Program-made: the position numbers and the translations under genes
Notes under the pieces: model-generated
The model's input: only the letters and a program-made list of their open reading frames with translations
Told to the model about the DNA's origin: nothing
Database searches by the model: none
In this document: piece after piece, positions 1-8,321 of the stretch
Layout: each line of letters starts with the position of its first letter
Position numbering within the stretch: position 1 is the stretch's first letter
Assembly: GCF_003987335.1 (NCBI RefSeq)
Contig: NZ_PIPK01000005.1
Span: 1-64,000, forward strand
Source of the DNA: Aliidiomarina maris
GTDB lineage: Bacteria; Pseudomonadota; Gammaproteobacteria; Enterobacterales; Alteromonadaceae
Length of the DNA stretch: 64,000 nucleotides
Reading direction: 5' to 3'

Positions 1-113
1 CTTTGAGTACATCGAAGTTGATTACAACAAGACAAGAAGGCATAGTGCTATTGGCTATCTCAGCCCAGAGAACTTTGAATTAAAAAATAGTGCTTAGCAA
101 AGTGTCCACTTTT
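1..113 (+). mobile_element. Right end of an IS3-family insertion sequence (cut by window edge)
   Basis: Only the tail of the element is in the window. It carries the last codons of an OrfB transposase and then a short stretch, AGTGTCCACTTTTAGTGG near 101-118, that looks like an IS3-type terminus. The next IS3 element begins at once without its own left end, so this element appears to have inserted into or deleted the start of its neighbour. The exact boundary is an estimate. Confidence 0.5.
2..97 (+). CDS. IS3-family transposase OrfB, C-terminal fragment (partial at left edge)
   Basis: Reading from base 2, 31 codons run to a TAG at 95-97. The peptide ([20 protein letters not shown] then SPENFE) is the standard C-terminus of IS3/IS150-type OrfB, which ends the DDE integrase core with the Y-N-xx-R-xHSxLGYLSP pattern. 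The catalytic part lies outside the window, so I cannot say whether the gene is intact. The family call is secure; the subgroup is not. Confidence 0.75.
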   Translation, partial: FEYIEVDYNKTRRHSAIGYLSPENFELKNSA

Positions 114-114
114 A

Positions 115-531
115 GTGGTACGGATCATTGGCGAACAAACCCTTTATAATTGGCGTAACAAAGCCAGAGAACAGGGTCGTCCAGTGCCAGGAAATAAATC
201 AACACCCGAACAGTGGTCTGCTGAAGCGAAGCTTGCGACCGTGATTGAAACCGGCTCCATGAGTGAAGCCGAACTTAGTGAGTATTGCCGTGAGCGAGGG
301 CTTTACGTTGAACAGGTAAAAGCCTGGAAAGCCGAATCACTCAAAGGTTTTGCCAGCTCACGCGAGCAAGAGCTCGAAGCCAAGCGTCAGCGCAAGACTG
401 ACCGCAAAGAAATTAAACAGCTTAAGCGTGAGCTGCGTGAAAAAGAAAAAGCCTTAGCTGAAACGGCAGCGCTTCTGGTGCTTCGAAAAAAGCTGGATGC
501 GCTCTGGGAGAACGACGACGAGGACGATTGA
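115..531 (+). pseudogene. IS3-family OrfA, N-terminally truncated
   Basis: This is the helix-turn-helix/leucine-zipper OrfA of an IS3 element. The open frame starts at a GTG at 115, but family members have some 40 more residues before the GEQTLYNWR motif, and here that part is replaced by the end of the upstream IS. The rest is a charged coiled coil (RKEIKQLKRELREKEKAL) typical of OrfA multimerisation. An A6G slippery heptamer at 486-492 lies where IS3 elements make their programmed -1 frameshift into OrfB, and the -1 frame is open through to 528. The element cannot work as it stands because it has lost its left end and its OrfB is also broken. Confidence 0.7.
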
Positions 532-1596
532 CCTCGGTCTCACAGCGCATTCAATACGTGTCGTGGATACGTGAAGCGAATCAAGCAGGTGCCCGATTAC
601 GCCTTGCCTGTGATGAAGTTGGCATCAGTTTACGCACGTACAAACGCTGGTATCGCGGCGGCAAGGTTACCGCCGACAAACGCCCTGAGGCAATACGTCC
701 AGCGCCGTTGAATAAGCTTAGCGAGCATGAGCAACAGGTTATTCTGGATGTGTGCAATGAAAGCCGCTTCGCCAGTTTACCGCCAACGCAGATTGTACCG
801 GCGTTACTGGATGATGGGCTTTATTATGGCTCTGAGTCGACGTATTACCGGCTGTTAAAGCAATATGGGCAGTTGAATCACCGAGGACGCAGTATTGCAC
901 CTCGGGTATCAAAAGCGCCACAGACGTTCACGGCCACAGCACCTCGTCAGGTGTTCTGTTGGGACATCACCTATTTACCCAGCAATGTACGGGGGCAGTT
1001 CTTTTACTTGTACATGCTGGAAGACTTATACAGCCGCAAAATCGTTGGCTGGGAAGTCTACGCAGAGGAATCAGGCGAGCTAGCTAGCAGCGGAGCTGCT
1101 GCAGCGTACGTTGTTACGCGAACAATGCGCCCACAGTGGCTTAGTTCTGCACTCAGACAACGGTGCGCCGATGAAGGCACAAACGATGCGTGAAAAAGCC
1201 TATGAGCTGGGTGTGACGACATCCTACAACAGGCCGCGCGTCAGCAATGACAACCCGTTCGCTGAATCGTTGTTCAGGACCTGCAAATACCGCCCTGAGT
1301 GGCCATCTGCAGGCTTTAAAAGCCTTGATGACGCAAGGCACTGGGTACTCAAGTTCACGCGCTGGTATAACTACGAGCACAAGCACAGCAAGCTACGCTT
1401 CGTGACGCCTGAGCAGCGTCACACAGGTCAAGATAAAGCGATACTCGCGAATCGCAAAGCAGTGATGGAAGCGGCGAAAGCAAAGCACTCAGTTCGTTGG
1501 GGTAAGCGTCAGGTTCGCAATTGCACGCCGGTTGGGCCAACCACCCTTAACCCGGCAAAAGAGCAGGTGAAACAGGAACAAAAGCAGGCTGCTTAA
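528..1596 (+). pseudogene. IS3-family transposase OrfB, frameshifted by a 4-bp duplication
   Basis: The frame from 528 encodes an HTH region and the first half of the rve/DDE integrase core (first catalytic Asp in CWDITYLP). It then leaves frame near 1085. The second half is in another frame up to 1596 and holds the second Asp (HSDNGA) and the Glu (NPFAESLFRTCKYRP). At 1079-1088 the sequence reads GCTAGCTAGC. Removing one GCTA restores an unbroken ELAAELLQRTLLREQC reading, so a 4-bp tandem duplication is the likely lesion. The A6G slippery site in the upstream OrfA would have fused the two proteins. The transposase is inactive unless a further shift occurs. Confidence 0.8.
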
Positions 1597-1633
1597 ACGG
1601 CCTGATGGTGACAACTAGCTTGAAAAACACCGG

Positions 1634-1789
1634 GTGGCCAAAATCTTCGATTTCTTCCCAGCCTTCTGCGCCGGAAATGACCGCAGTCAGCGTTAAAAAC
1701 AGGACATCAAACAGTTCATAGGTTACTTTTGATGCTTGCCTTGGGTCTTCAATGTCGGCAAAGTGGTCAGTCAGCAAAGTCAGGCTCAT
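1634..1789 (-). pseudogene. ISAs1-family transposase, N-terminal stub
   Basis: The minus-strand frame from an ATG at 1789, with a GGAGAG ribosome site just upstream, encodes 52 residues of the ISAs1 (H-repeat-like) N-terminal domain: MSLTLLTDHFADIEDPR, then the TYELFDVLFLTLTAVISGAEGW and EEIEDFGH patterns. It then runs into the right part of the IS3 element, whose insertion removed the rest. Family proteins are about 370 residues, so only about a seventh remains. The leader up to about 1899 may hold the element's left terminus (CAGGGCGAGATCG read on the minus strand), which I could not confirm against a second end. Confidence 0.65.
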
Positions 1790-1954
1790 CGCGGCTCTCC
1801 GTAAAAGAGAGTATATGATCATGACTAGAACTGATCGTCAAATCGATCGATTATTTAGCTGTTTAACTGGTCAAAAAGCGTTCACGATCTCGCCCTGGAT
1901 GAAGGGAGTGTATCAATTTACTAAACCTAAAAAGGAAAACTAGTTCTAATTCTA

Positions 1955-3184
1955 TCAGAGAGCTAGGCTTTCTAGTGTAGCTTGGCCATTTGACACCTTT
2001 CCAGGCCATGGTTTTTCAGCATGATAGAATAATACGATGATCTCATAGTTCGTAAGTATTTTTGTAACGTATGCATTAAGAGCAGTCTGCTTTGTAGACT
2101 CGATGATAAGTACCTGATCTGTGTTGCCGTAACCACTCGTTTGCATCGCTTCTTGATAGCAACCGAGCTGAAAAAGTCCCTTAGCACTCTGACTAATAAG
2201 GTTGTAGATTGTCGCAGTTTTAAGTTCGCAAACTAAACTCCTTTCACTGCAAGGTATAAAGAGGTCAATTGACGAAGATTGCATAGGTTTTAAACCTAAA
2301 AGCCTGAACCTCGACGCGATTTCTCTTAGCATATCTTGGTGGCGTTTTTCAGCACGCTCGGTCTTCTCGACTGCATCAACATGGTCAGAACCGGTAGAAT
2401 CTTGCGCCACAAAACGCCGTGCAAAAATTTTATCAGGGTCTATCAACGCGAGATTTGTATCGACTCTCGGAACGGAAATATCGTTGCTTCGTTTCTTTGA
2501 AGAAGACCGTTTGTTAAACGACAGGGTCCTAGTAGGGTCAATTTCCGAAAGCGCCGAGGCTAGTTCTTTCGTTGCTTCACTTTTATGATACTCACTAATC
2601 CATTGATAAGCTAAATTAGCGAAGGGAGGCATTTTTCCGTTACTACGCGAGCCCCATAATTCATCGAGGCAAAATGCCGATGATGCGGCTGCAATCAGTG
2701 CTCGGGCTTTTGATAAAGGATCTCCCCTTAAAGGGACACTCCCCATTTTTTTTAGAGTTTCTTCCGGAAATCTATGCAGTTTCACCATAACGTTATTTAT
2801 TACGATTTTTATGAAACTGGAGACAATGCTTTCCTCTATAGTATGTAAGCCAACATTAAGTGTTTCTGAAATATCTACTTTGAAAGAATCGGATGAGGAG
2901 ACAATGGCTTGCGAAAATATGAGCGACCGTGATGAATCTACTGTGAGACAGACGTCTCCGGCGTTGATACCATCCTCGAAAAGCTCGACCAGATTTATAT
3001 GAATTTTGCCAAATAGATAACTCCCCTTTCGATTATTAAACACTATCCAAATTGTGGCTCCTGCCAAATTCTCTGGACGCTCTGGGACAAAATATTTGGG
3101 TACAACGTATGATGTGGACACGCCTGATTCTTCCCGGAGGGGAAGCGCTAATGAGGAGTCAAGTATCCAAATATAGTTACTCAT
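1955..3184 (-). CDS. Putative PD-(D/E)XK-type nuclease, last gene of the methyltransferase/SNF2 operon
   Basis: 409 residues. I recognise no named family over the full length. The C-terminal third (about residues 275-370) has a PD-(D/E)XK pattern: a conserved-looking Glu in an early helix (MLREIASRFRLLG), an Asp in SSSIDLFIP, then CELKTA as the E-x-K motif, followed by a helix (SAKGLFQLGCYQEA) of the kind found in restriction and repair nucleases. The N-terminal ~150 residues are beta-rich and may bind DNA or a partner; the middle is basic and Ser-rich (KRSSSKKRS). The gene begins 9 bp after the SNF2 helicase gene, so it is almost certainly co-transcribed and is a natural candidate for the cutting subunit. 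DNA cleavage is an inference from the motif; a structural or VRR-Nuc-like role is the alternative. Confidence 0.6.
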   Translation of the reverse strand: MSNYIWILDSSLALPLREESGVSTSYVVPKYFVPERPENLAGATIWIVFNNRKGSYLFGKIHINLVELFEDGINAGDVCLTVDSSRSLIFSQAIVSSSDSFKVDISETLNVGLHTIEESIVSSFIKIVINNVMVKLHRFPEETLKKMGSVPLRGDPLSKARALIAAASSAFCLDELWGSRSNGKMPPFANLAYQWISEYHKSEATKELASALSEIDPTRTLSFNKRSSSKKRSNDISVPRVDTNLALIDPDKIFARRFVAQDSTGSDHVDAVEKTERAEKRHQDMLREIASRFRLLGLKPMQSSSIDLFIPCSERSLVCELKTATIYNLISQSAKGLFQLGCYQEAMQTSGYGNTDQVLIIESTKQTALNAYVTKILTNYEIIVLFYHAEKPWPGKVSNGQATLESLAL

Positions 3185-3193
3185 AGATGGTCT

Positions 3194-4867
3194 TTATTCA
3201 TCAGGGATTAGCTCTTTAAGGGCCTCATCTAATGAAGCAGGCCATGATATATGATCGCCGAGCAAAGAATGCTGCTGAAGCTCCTTATCTCGAAGTCTGA
3301 TTACTTCAGTTTCTTCAATTGTTCCCTTACAGACTAAAAGATAGTAATTAACTTCTTCCGAAATCTGTCCACGCCGATGTATCCGGTCAAGCGACTGAAG
3401 GTAATGCGCCGCTTGATTTGAATAAGAAACATAAACGGCATCGTACGAGGCATGCAGCGTAACTCCAGCACCAGCTGCAGCTGGGTTCCCAATGAAAAGC
3501 ATTCTGTCAGGAGATTCCTGAAATAAGCGAACGGCTTCTCTCCGTTGATCATTCCCGACAGACCCATCTATGCGTAATGGATAGTAGGACTTATACCGAT
3601 CCATCAAATCATCAATGTTCTTTTTATAAAATGACCAAAGTATGACTTTGCGTCCTTTTTGAATCAAATCGGCGATCAGTGTATCCAAGTGCTCATTTTT
3701 GACTGGGGTGTCCGTATATGTTGGGTCAACAGTGGAGGGATTAGAGCAAATCTGAAGCAACACAGCTCGCCGCTGGAAGTAAGTTGCTAAATTACGTTTA
3801 AACATCTTATTATCGAGTGAACGAAGTTCAAGCTCCAATTCTAAACGAGCCTTTTCATAAAGTAGGGCTTGACGCCCTTTTAAAGGTAAACTGACCACGT
3901 GGAAGTGTTTCTCCGGAACATGTTGTAATATTTGAGTTTTTAAGCGCCTTATTATAGTTCCACGTGTTTCTATTAGATCAGAAATAACTTCTCTATCAGC
4001 GCTGGGCTCTGCGCTCTTACGGAAACCTGCAAAGGTGTATCCGGTATCGGCGAGGTTAAACTGATTTATTAGATCATATTGAGAGTTTGGGGCAGGAGTT
4101 CCACATAAGACAAAACATCTAACGCAGGATGCACGAAGTCTTTTAGCTGACTCTGCTCTCGCAGAGCTGACATTCTTCACGTAATAGGACTCATCTACAA
4201 CGAGAAGATAGCGTTTTTGTTCTGCCGTTGCAGAAAGCGCAACTTGCATGTGTTCGACGCCCTCGTAATTTGTGACTAAGACGTCAAAGTCTTTGAGTGC
4301 GGTTTTAAATTTTTCTTGTCGGTCACCGCCCGCTATAGACACTTTATATTTTCTTGGAAGAAACTTTTCTATGTCTTTTGGCCATTCACTCATCATTGTT
4401 TTAGGGCAAACGACAATCATTGAGTCTATCTTATCTGTTTCTTTGAGAATATCGAAGGCTGCAATTGTCATCACAGTTTTTCCGCTGCCTTGCTCATCGA
4501 AAAGACAAAGTCCAAGAATATCGGGTACCGCCATAGCGGATACTGCACATGATTGTGCTGGATCTAATAATCTAGCCCAATGTATTGGGAGGCCTTCCGA
4601 GTAGTTGTTTTCTATTATCTCTAAGGCCATTTTTCTACCTTGAGCGTGTAAATCGAACTTACGGAAAGCATCTTTTATTTCACTAGTATTTTCAGTATCT
4701 TCAATTAGATCTCGAACAAGGGGCAGAGCGCTAACTGGAAAAGTTAGAGTGTATTTATCAGCTTTGAGAACACCACCTAACCTATTATTTAGTCGGGCTT
4801 TGAGTTTGATTTGTTCAATGCCTGAGCACTCTATACGTACTTCGTTATCGGCCAGTGAAATTTTCAT
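3194..4867 (-). CDS. SNF2-family (superfamily 2) helicase/translocase
   Basis: 557 residues. Superfamily-2 motifs are in order: Walker A in DEQGSGKT (about residues 123-130); motif Ia around IVVCPKTMMSEW; motif II as VVDESYYVKN, that is DESY in place of DEAH; motif III LCGTPAPN; and in the C-terminal RecA domain motif VI QSLDRIHRRGQ, the Q-x3-R-x-HR-x-GQ signature of SNF2/Rad54 proteins. These proteins translocate on double-stranded DNA or remodel protein-DNA complexes using ATP. The first ~100 residues before the motor are specific to this protein. The start lies 4 bp after the ParB-like gene's stop with a weak ribosome site, suggesting translational coupling. In an operon with a methyltransferase and a nuclease-like protein it probably drives ATP-dependent restriction or loading. 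The family is certain; the role is inferred. Confidence 0.9.
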   Translation of the reverse strand: MKISLADNEVRIECSGIEQIKLKARLNNRLGGVLKADKYTLTFPVSALPLVRDLIEDTENTSEIKDAFRKFDLHAQGRKMALEIIENNYSEGLPIHWARLLDPAQSCAVSAMAVPDILGLCLFDEQGSGKTVMTIAAFDILKETDKIDSMIVVCPKTMMSEWPKDIEKFLPRKYKVSIAGGDRQEKFKTALKDFDVLVTNYEGVEHMQVALSATAEQKRYLLVVDESYYVKNVSSARAESAKRLRASCVRCFVLCGTPAPNSQYDLINQFNLADTGYTFAGFRKSAEPSADREVISDLIETRGTIIRRLKTQILQHVPEKHFHVVSLPLKGRQALLYEKARLELELELRSLDNKMFKRNLATYFQRRAVLLQICSNPSTVDPTYTDTPVKNEHLDTLIADLIQKGRKVILWSFYKKNIDDLMDRYKSYYPLRIDGSVGNDQRREAVRLFQESPDRMLFIGNPAAAGAGVTLHASYDAVYVSYSNQAAHYLQSLDRIHRRGQISEEVNYYLLVCKGTIEETEVIRLRDKELQQHSLLGDHISWPASLDEALKELIPDE

Positions 4868-4871
4868 ACTA

Positions 4872-5999
4872 TTATTTATCAGCCGTAGCTTCGCCCATCT
4901 TAATGACGAGCTCTAAAGATTCTTTTAAGTTGTCGATGGACAATTTAGGGATAACCTCGATCTGCTGGGCAGTTAGTTCTCTTAGAAATTTTGCAAAATT
5001 ATCTATGCGGCCTACTGCTTCATCCTGGCTTTTTACAACACGGGCATTATAGTCGAGGATTGCTTTCGCGGATTTGGCTGCAGTCGGTTCGGGTTGTAGT
5101 AGTGCAGCTTTGGCTTCCGGATGTATCCAAGCTCTGTAAGCAACCCGAACTTCTTGAAAACTAGAGAATTTTCCTTCATGTATCCATTTAAAGAATTGTA
5201 TCTTGAAATCAATATCTGTGTTCAGTTGTTCATAGAATGACTTTTGAGCTTCATTAAAGAATTGATAATTTTTTGCCGCTTCGTTCTCAGCGTCTTGTTC
5301 TGTCATTCCGAAACCACCGCCATATTCATCCTCGGGATCTAATTCTGAGGTGGCAAAAATAATGTACTCGGATAGTATTTGGTGGATTTTCAGAGTTTGT
5401 TTTATTTTTGATTTAGCCCAACTAAATCTTTTTGATATATCATCAATTCCAAGACCTGATTCGTGAGCGTCAAATACCATCAGAGCTTTAACGTATTCCG
5501 GCCACTCAATTTTCAAAGAAGCCGAGAAGTTTTCCTCAACTAACACATTTTGTTCATCTTCTTTGGAGGCATTCTCGGCGAGAACGTGAGCTTCTACAGT
5601 CTCCAAATCTTGCTTGTTAGGATCAGTTGCAGGTATGCTTTCTAATGCATATTTAATAGCAAAAAAGCGACGGTTACCATCAAGCAGTTTTCCGTCGAAT
5701 GACAATGTCAACGGTTCTCGTAGCCCGTTTTTTATAATGTCATCGCGAAGCTGACGCAACTTAACTTCCGAGTCATTCTTCATTAGTTCAAAAACTTCTT
5801 CTTGAGAGAGTGCCCGATCGCCAACTTTCTCTTTCATTGTCTTTTTTGCGAGCTGGATTCGTGGATTATCAACCCAACCTTGTATCGAAGAAATTTTTAC
5901 CTTTCCGTCCCATACCATCAATTTTCTTCCGTTAAATAAACGCTGACGGATTTGTGGACCATTTGAATCAGATAATAAAAAATCAGGATGCTTAGCCAT
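4872..5999 (-). CDS. ParB/sulfiredoxin-fold protein with HTH (non-segregation ParB-like)
   Basis: 375 residues. The N-terminal half follows the ParB plan: W-x-DNPR near residue 43, then LRDDIIKNGLREPLTL and LLDGNRRFFAIKYAL (about 100-116), where GNRR corresponds to the G-(E/D)-RR nucleotide-binding motif of ParB CTPases. EENFSASLKIEWPEYVKAL follows, then a helix-turn-helix (GIDDISKRFSWAKSKIKQTL, about 205-225) like the parS-binding HTH. The C-terminal ~130 residues are not recognised and the usual ParB dimerisation zipper is not obvious. There is no ParA nearby, and the genes around it are a methyltransferase, an SNF2 motor and a nuclease. A role as DNA clamp or sensor in that system is more likely than chromosome segregation. 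An AGGTAGGAAACC ribosome site supports this start. Confidence 0.75.
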   Translation of the reverse strand: MAKHPDFLLSDSNGPQIRQRLFNGRKLMVWDGKVKISSIQGWVDNPRIQLAKKTMKEKVGDRALSQEEVFELMKNDSEVKLRQLRDDIIKNGLREPLTLSFDGKLLDGNRRFFAIKYALESIPATDPNKQDLETVEAHVLAENASKEDEQNVLVEENFSASLKIEWPEYVKALMVFDAHESGLGIDDISKRFSWAKSKIKQTLKIHQILSEYIIFATSELDPEDEYGGGFGMTEQDAENEAAKNYQFFNEAQKSFYEQLNTDIDFKIQFFKWIHEGKFSSFQEVRVAYRAWIHPEAKAALLQPEPTAAKSAKAILDYNARVVKSQDEAVGRIDNFAKFLRELTAQQIEVIPKLSIDNLKESLELVIKMGEATADK

Positions 6000-6012
6000 G
6001 TCGGTTTCCTAC

Positions 6013-6873
6013 CTACTCTTCTATAATTGGTTGGTATTTAATATCCTGCGCATCGAGCAAGCTTTCTAAATAAATGACTCGTTTTTCGAGAACGCCTTTT
6101 TCAAGAGCCCTAAGTGCTTCTTCATCGGTGTTACTACTTGTTCTAAAATTATTATCTGTTACCAGTGCATCTGAAAAGGTAGAGCTAAAAGGTTGGTCCA
6201 TCGGTCTAAAAAATATTTTTTCAGAATTTATACGAGCTAACCAAAAATTGGCAAAGTCTTCCTCGAACCGATCACGTATTACAAAAGTGAGTGCTTCGTG
6301 TATTGTGGCGACCTTCTCTGGAAGAGAATCGTACCGGGAGACAAAGACTGCAAGATCCGTAAATGGTGTATTACTTTTAAATTCAGTGAATAGTTTAGGG
6401 AGGTTCTTCTTCCTGTCACTATGATAACTCAGACCCCATTTAATCTGAGTGGCTGATAACCCCATTTTCATTATCGGTGCTGGCCTGCTAGGGTAGTCAT
6501 ACTCAGTAGTTGATTTTGAGGCTTTAGTTAAAGGGACAGTAAAAAAATTTGAAGAAATTCTCTTCTCGGGATGCTTACCACCTATATCTATCTTTCCTAA
6601 AACTGATACGTGACGTATGACCCCATCATCAAATGATTTAAGTTGAACTAGCTTGACATATTCTAGCTCCATCGCCTGTCGATTAGTTTTACCCTCAAAT
6701 GTTCGAGGATTCATGTCTAAGGATGAGACGCCAAGCCTACTTATAGTTGCTGCAAACGCTATAAAATACATCAGAGCTGACGTTCGTTCCAATGACTTTT
6801 TCCCAGCAGTAGAAACCGGGGTCAATCTATTAAACGACTGCTCAACCAATTCGGGACTGAAATATAAGCTCAT
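6013..6873 (-). CDS. Hypothetical protein of the methyltransferase/SNF2 operon
   Basis: 286 residues; I do not recognise a family. The sequence is mixed alpha/beta, has no signal peptide or membrane segment, and ends in an acidic helical tail (TDEEALRALEKGVLEKRVIYLESLLDAQD region). A basic, glycine-poor stretch (IKWGLSYHSDRKKNLPKLF) lies near residue 150. No Walker, HNH, GIY-YIG or clear PD-(D/E)XK motif is visible. It sits 31 bp after the methyltransferase gene and 13 bp before the ParB-like gene, inside the same minus-strand operon, so it is probably a dedicated subunit, for example a specificity, bridging or effector protein. Nothing in its sequence allows a firmer claim. Confidence 0.7.
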   Translation of the reverse strand: MSLYFSPELVEQSFNRLTPVSTAGKKSLERTSALMYFIAFAATISRLGVSSLDMNPRTFEGKTNRQAMELEYVKLVQLKSFDDGVIRHVSVLGKIDIGGKHPEKRISSNFFTVPLTKASKSTTEYDYPSRPAPIMKMGLSATQIKWGLSYHSDRKKNLPKLFTEFKSNTPFTDLAVFVSRYDSLPEKVATIHEALTFVIRDRFEEDFANFWLARINSEKIFFRPMDQPFSSTFSDALVTDNNFRTSSNTDEEALRALEKGVLEKRVIYLESLLDAQDIKYQPIIEE

Positions 6874-6904
6874 AGGAAATCTCTATTACCGTTATTTTTA
6901 TAAT

Positions 6905-8281
6905 TTAAATTTTTTTCGGTGAAAATACTACGTCTCTATCACAAGCTCTAAGGGGCTTTCCTGTATTGACGAATTGCTCAAAGGTAAGAGAATCGGTTTC
7001 ACTTTGTATATCTTCACCACTCAAGCATTTGTTAATTTGTAAGGCTAGTTCGTATGCAAGTCTTGGTGGTACTGCATTACCAATTTGTTGATACTTTGAC
7101 TTAATACTTTTTCCTTCAAACCCGAACCAGTCTGGAAAGCTTTGTATCCGGGCTATCTCACGAACCGAAAATACTCGCTGTTCAATAGGATGCCATACAC
7201 CTGCGTTCTCTGGCTTAAATGCAGCCGTTATTGTTCCGGCTATTTCGTCACGGTGAAAGCGGCGATAGAAATTTGGCCATCTGTATTTTCTCATATTGTC
7301 GGCTATTTTTTTTAGTCTCTCTGGAAGCTTTTCGTAGGGAATACTCTTCCAGGACCCTCCCTCCGGAACCATTGACCCAATACTAATAGCTTGGGGATTT
7401 AATTGCATAAGTTCCGATTGGTTAAGCGCATTTGGTTCTAAATCAAGTATTGTGTGCTTAAGCGATAAATCGTCTCTCTCCACAGCTGCCGGAAAGGAGA
7501 ACTTCCCTCGATTCTCGTTTCGTTCAATCCCAACTATGAATACTCGTAGTCGTTTTTGCGGTACATTGTGCTTAGAAGCATCGACTAGACTAAATACGAC
7601 ATCGTATCCCAAGGAATCTAGATGCTCGCAAATCTCTTCAATCAAAAGTTTCTCTTCTGTTTTAAAGGATAATAGCCCTCTAACATTTTCGAAAACGACT
7701 GCTCTTGGCTTTAGCTCTTCAATAAATTTCAAAGCTGTTTGATATAGGGTGCCGCGTTCATCTTTAGTTCCTTTGCGTGAGCCCGCATTTGAAAACGGTT
7801 GACATGGGAAGCCTGCAGTAAGGACGTCCAGTTTTTCAGTTAACTTTGGTGGCGTGATGGTATGAATGTCGCCGTTAACTATTTCTCCTAGATTAGCACG
7901 GTAAGTTGAACATGCATCTGGGTCTATATCGTTTGAAAAAACGGTTCTGAATCCAGCCTGCCTGAATCCGAGATCCACTCCGCCACAGCCTGAGAAAAGG
8001 CTTACATGCGTTCTTTTGCATTCGCTTTCATCTCTCAAAGAATCAAATACGCTCCAGGGACGAGGGGGGAAGTCGCTACTAGCATCGACCATTGACTTAA
8101 GATTATTAGAGATTAAAGCTTGTAAAGTGGTTTGCTTCATTTCTGCTAACATTTTTATCTTAGCGTGTGTTTCTTTATCCACCTCTATCGTCAAGGTTTT
8201 GAGTCGTTTACGGCGTTCAGATTGACATTTCCTGATGGCTGCGGTTCTCTCTACTTTAGGTTCTACAAGGCTCTGATTCAT
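6905..8281 (-). CDS. C5-cytosine DNA methyltransferase with N-terminal ribbon-helix-helix domain
   Basis: 458 residues. The C5-methyltransferase motifs are complete: motif I SLFSGCGGVDLGF (about 94-106), the catalytic Pro-Cys in GFPCQPFSNAG (Cys near 160), motif VI FENVRGLL (about 197), motif VIII QKRLRVFIVG (about 242), a target-recognition region of roughly 250-340, and motif X IGNAVPPRLA (about 400). It should transfer a methyl group from SAM to cytosine C5 at a site I cannot predict. Residues about 26-66 (LKTLTIEVDKETHAKIKMLA and following helix) look like a ribbon-helix-helix DNA-binding fold, which most such enzymes lack; some others (M.EcoRII, M.SsoII) carry an N-terminal HTH that represses their own gene. 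It is the first gene of the operon, and a perfect palindrome lies 57 bp upstream. Codon use and base composition are more AT-rich than in genes right of 10 kb. Confidence 0.93.
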   Translation of the reverse strand: MNQSLVEPKVERTAAIRKCQSERRKRLKTLTIEVDKETHAKIKMLAEMKQTTLQALISNNLKSMVDASSDFPPRPWSVFDSLRDESECKRTHVSLFSGCGGVDLGFRQAGFRTVFSNDIDPDACSTYRANLGEIVNGDIHTITPPKLTEKLDVLTAGFPCQPFSNAGSRKGTKDERGTLYQTALKFIEELKPRAVVFENVRGLLSFKTEEKLLIEEICEHLDSLGYDVVFSLVDASKHNVPQKRLRVFIVGIERNENRGKFSFPAAVERDDLSLKHTILDLEPNALNQSELMQLNPQAISIGSMVPEGGSWKSIPYEKLPERLKKIADNMRKYRWPNFYRRFHRDEIAGTITAAFKPENAGVWHPIEQRVFSVREIARIQSFPDWFGFEGKSIKSKYQQIGNAVPPRLAYELALQINKCLSGEDIQSETDSLTFEQFVNTGKPLRACDRDVVFSPKKI

Positions 8282-8321
8282 GGCTATTATCGAGTGAAAT
8301 ATGTGGAGTGGTTATAAGTCA

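Noticed and set aside
4872-5999. Plasmid or chromosome partition ParB
   Set aside because: No ParA or parS-like site and no replication genes nearby; the operon context points elsewhere.
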